Source: Fidelibacterota bacterium
Lineage (GTDB): Bacteria > Fidelibacterota > Marinisomatia > SCGC-AAA003-L08 > TS1B11
Assembly: GCA_004124295.1 (NCBI GenBank)
Contig: SCKI01000008.1
Location: 1-64,000 of the forward strand
DNA: 64,000 nt
Reading direction: 5' to 3'
A program made the position numbers and the translations under genes. Below are positions 63,050 through 64,000 of the stretch, one piece after another. The notes under the pieces were generated by a model. That model did no database searches. It was not told the origin of the DNA and was given only the letters and a program-made list of their open reading frames with translations. Each line of letters starts with the position of its first letter. Position 1 is the first letter of the stretch.

Positions 63050-64000
63050 TTAGCGCTGCTGCCAGTAGAAAGGGGGCCGCTTAACGGCCTTCGGCCATAC
63101 TTCATCGAGGGTCATGCCGTCATACAGGCGCCCGCCCAGCATCACCTGATCGATCTTCTCCGAATTCTGGATGTCGTCCAAGGGGTTGGCCGACAGCACC
63201 AGCAGGTCGGCCAGCTTGCCCGCGCTGATGGAACCCAGATCGTTCCCCATGCCGATGTATTCGGCGCCGTTGAGGGTGGCGGCCCGGAGGGCCTCCAAGG
63301 GGGACATGCCGCCTTGCACCAGCATCCAGATCTCCCAGTGGGCCGCCAGGCCATCCAACTGGCCGTGGGCCCCGATATTCACCGCCACGCCTGCTTTGGC
63401 CAGGGCGGCTGCGGCCCGGGCATTCTCCAGGTAGTTGTAGTCATCGTCCTCGATGTGCATGCGCCGCCGGCCGCGCCGGTCCAGCAGCTCCCGGGGGGTA
63501 AAGGCCAGCAGGCGGGCATGCTCGAACACGTTCTGGTGTTGGTACCAGTAATTCTCTCCCCAAAGACCGCCGTAGGAGACCACCAGGGTCGGCGTATAAC
63601 CGACCGTGCTGGCCGCATACAGGCTGATGGCATCGTGATACAGGGGCGACACGGGGATCGAATGCTCGATGCCGGTGTGCCCATCGAGGATCATGTTCAG
63701 GTTCCACTGCAGCGTCGAGCCCCCCTCAGGATAGACCATCATCTCCAATTCCCGGGCGGCGGCCAGCACCTGTTGGCGCTGGTCCCGGCGTGGCTGGTTG
63801 TACGATTTCACCGAGAAAGCGCCGTAGGCCTTCAGCCGCCGCAGATGGGAACGGGCCTCCTCTAGGGAGTTGATGACCGCCCGGTCCAGAATCTCCGCGC
63901 CGTACAGTATCCGGCCGGTGGAGAACAGGCGCGGGGCGAGAATATGCCCGGCCTTCTGCAGCTCGCTGGCAGCGAAAACATTCACCGTATTGTTTGAGGG
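63050..64000 (-). CDS. Amidohydrolase-family protein, C-terminal part (5' end outside window)
   Basis: The frame is open to the window edge (317 residues kept). HTGIEHSIPVSPLYHD, VNIGAHGQLDGLAAHWEI, TLNGAEYIGMGNDLGSISAGKLADLLVLSANPLDDI are typical of metal-dependent amidohydrolases of the imidazolonepropionase-like group, with metal-binding His in GIEHS and the GAHGQ strand. The first metal HxH lies outside the window. Related proteins often have an N-terminal PD40 propeller. It may hydrolyse dipeptides or cyclic amides; substrate unknown. Confidence 0.88.
   Translation of the reverse strand, partial: PSNNTVNVFAASELQKAGHILAPRLFSTGRILYGAEILDRAVINSLEEARSHLRRLKAYGAFSVKSYNQPRRDQRQQVLAAARELEMMVYPEGGSTLQWNLNMILDGHTGIEHSIPVSPLYHDAISLYAASTVGYTPTLVVSYGGLWGENYWYQHQNVFEHARLLAFTPRELLDRRGRRRMHIEDDDYNYLENARAAAALAKAGVAVNIGAHGQLDGLAAHWEIWMLVQGGMSPLEALRAATLNGAEYIGMGNDLGSISAGKLADLLVLSANPLDDIQNSEKIDQVMLGGRLYDGMTLDEVWPKAVKRPPFYWQQR

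Overview
This window reads as chromosome of a Gram-negative, respiring, menaquinone-using bacterium with high-GC coding DNA. The evidence is a lipid A cluster (lpxB, lpxK and an acyltransferase), TonB/ExbB/ExbD, several outer-membrane barrels, lipoproteins, a quinone-linked succinate dehydrogenase, and ubiE/menA-type genes. The DUF5916 barrel, FG-GAP/Ig-like giant protein, PD40 propeller lipoprotein and phytase-like esterase would fit the Fibrobacteres-Chlorobi-Bacteroidetes neighbourhood (for example Neomarinimicrobiota or Calditrichota). There is no rRNA or marker set to prove this, so the assignment is inference. I saw no tRNA, rRNA, CRISPR array or transposase.

Layout. 1-5.1 kb: the end of an NhaC antiporter, sdhCDAB (sdhA carries a one-base frameshift), a monothiol glutaredoxin and a TPR lipoprotein. 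5.1-11 kb: a frameshifted TfoX C-terminal-domain gene, an enoyl-ACP-reductase-like SDR, a secreted protein with eight exact 34-residue repeats, ychF, small membrane proteins and a VanY-like peptidase. 11-15 kb: a lipid A cluster (GnnA-like oxidoreductase, lpxB, DUF374 acyltransferase, lpxK). 15-17 kb: canonical gap preceded by a GAPDH paralogue without the catalytic Cys. 17-29 kb: an envelope block (1246-residue FG-GAP/Ig-like protein, barrel, CtpA protease, exbB-exbD-exbD-tonB, DUF5916 barrel). 29-32 kb: an mmuM-marR-mutY-plsC operon with two matching MarR-type palindromes. 32-40 kb: AlgH, a PQQ-type dehydrogenase, degenerate 7-bp repeat arrays, pcm, a phytase-like esterase, cupin, PspC, ubiE and a PAS-UbiA prenyltransferase fusion. 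40-57 kb: housekeeping genes (class V aminotransferase, ligA, rlmD, ABC exporter, K+ channel plus cyclic-nucleotide protein, valS) interrupted by three AT-richer insertions. 57-64 kb: an XRE-S24 repressor, a TetR-RND-LolA-like-porin operon and a partial amidohydrolase.

The most unusual material is in the three AT-rich insertions: (i) a DUF433/PIN toxin-antitoxin pair at 41.4-42.6 kb; (ii) a three-gene cassette at 46.8-48.5 kb led by a TIGR04255-type protein; (iii) at 56.4-57.1 kb, a dCTP-deaminase-fold protein that lacks the deaminase Glu and carries a C-terminal membrane anchor, upstream of an XRE-S24 repressor. The second and third are the best candidates for undescribed, possibly defence-related, systems. 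The PAS-UbiA fusion, the Cys-less GAPDH and the split cyclic-nucleotide K+ channel are the next most notable.
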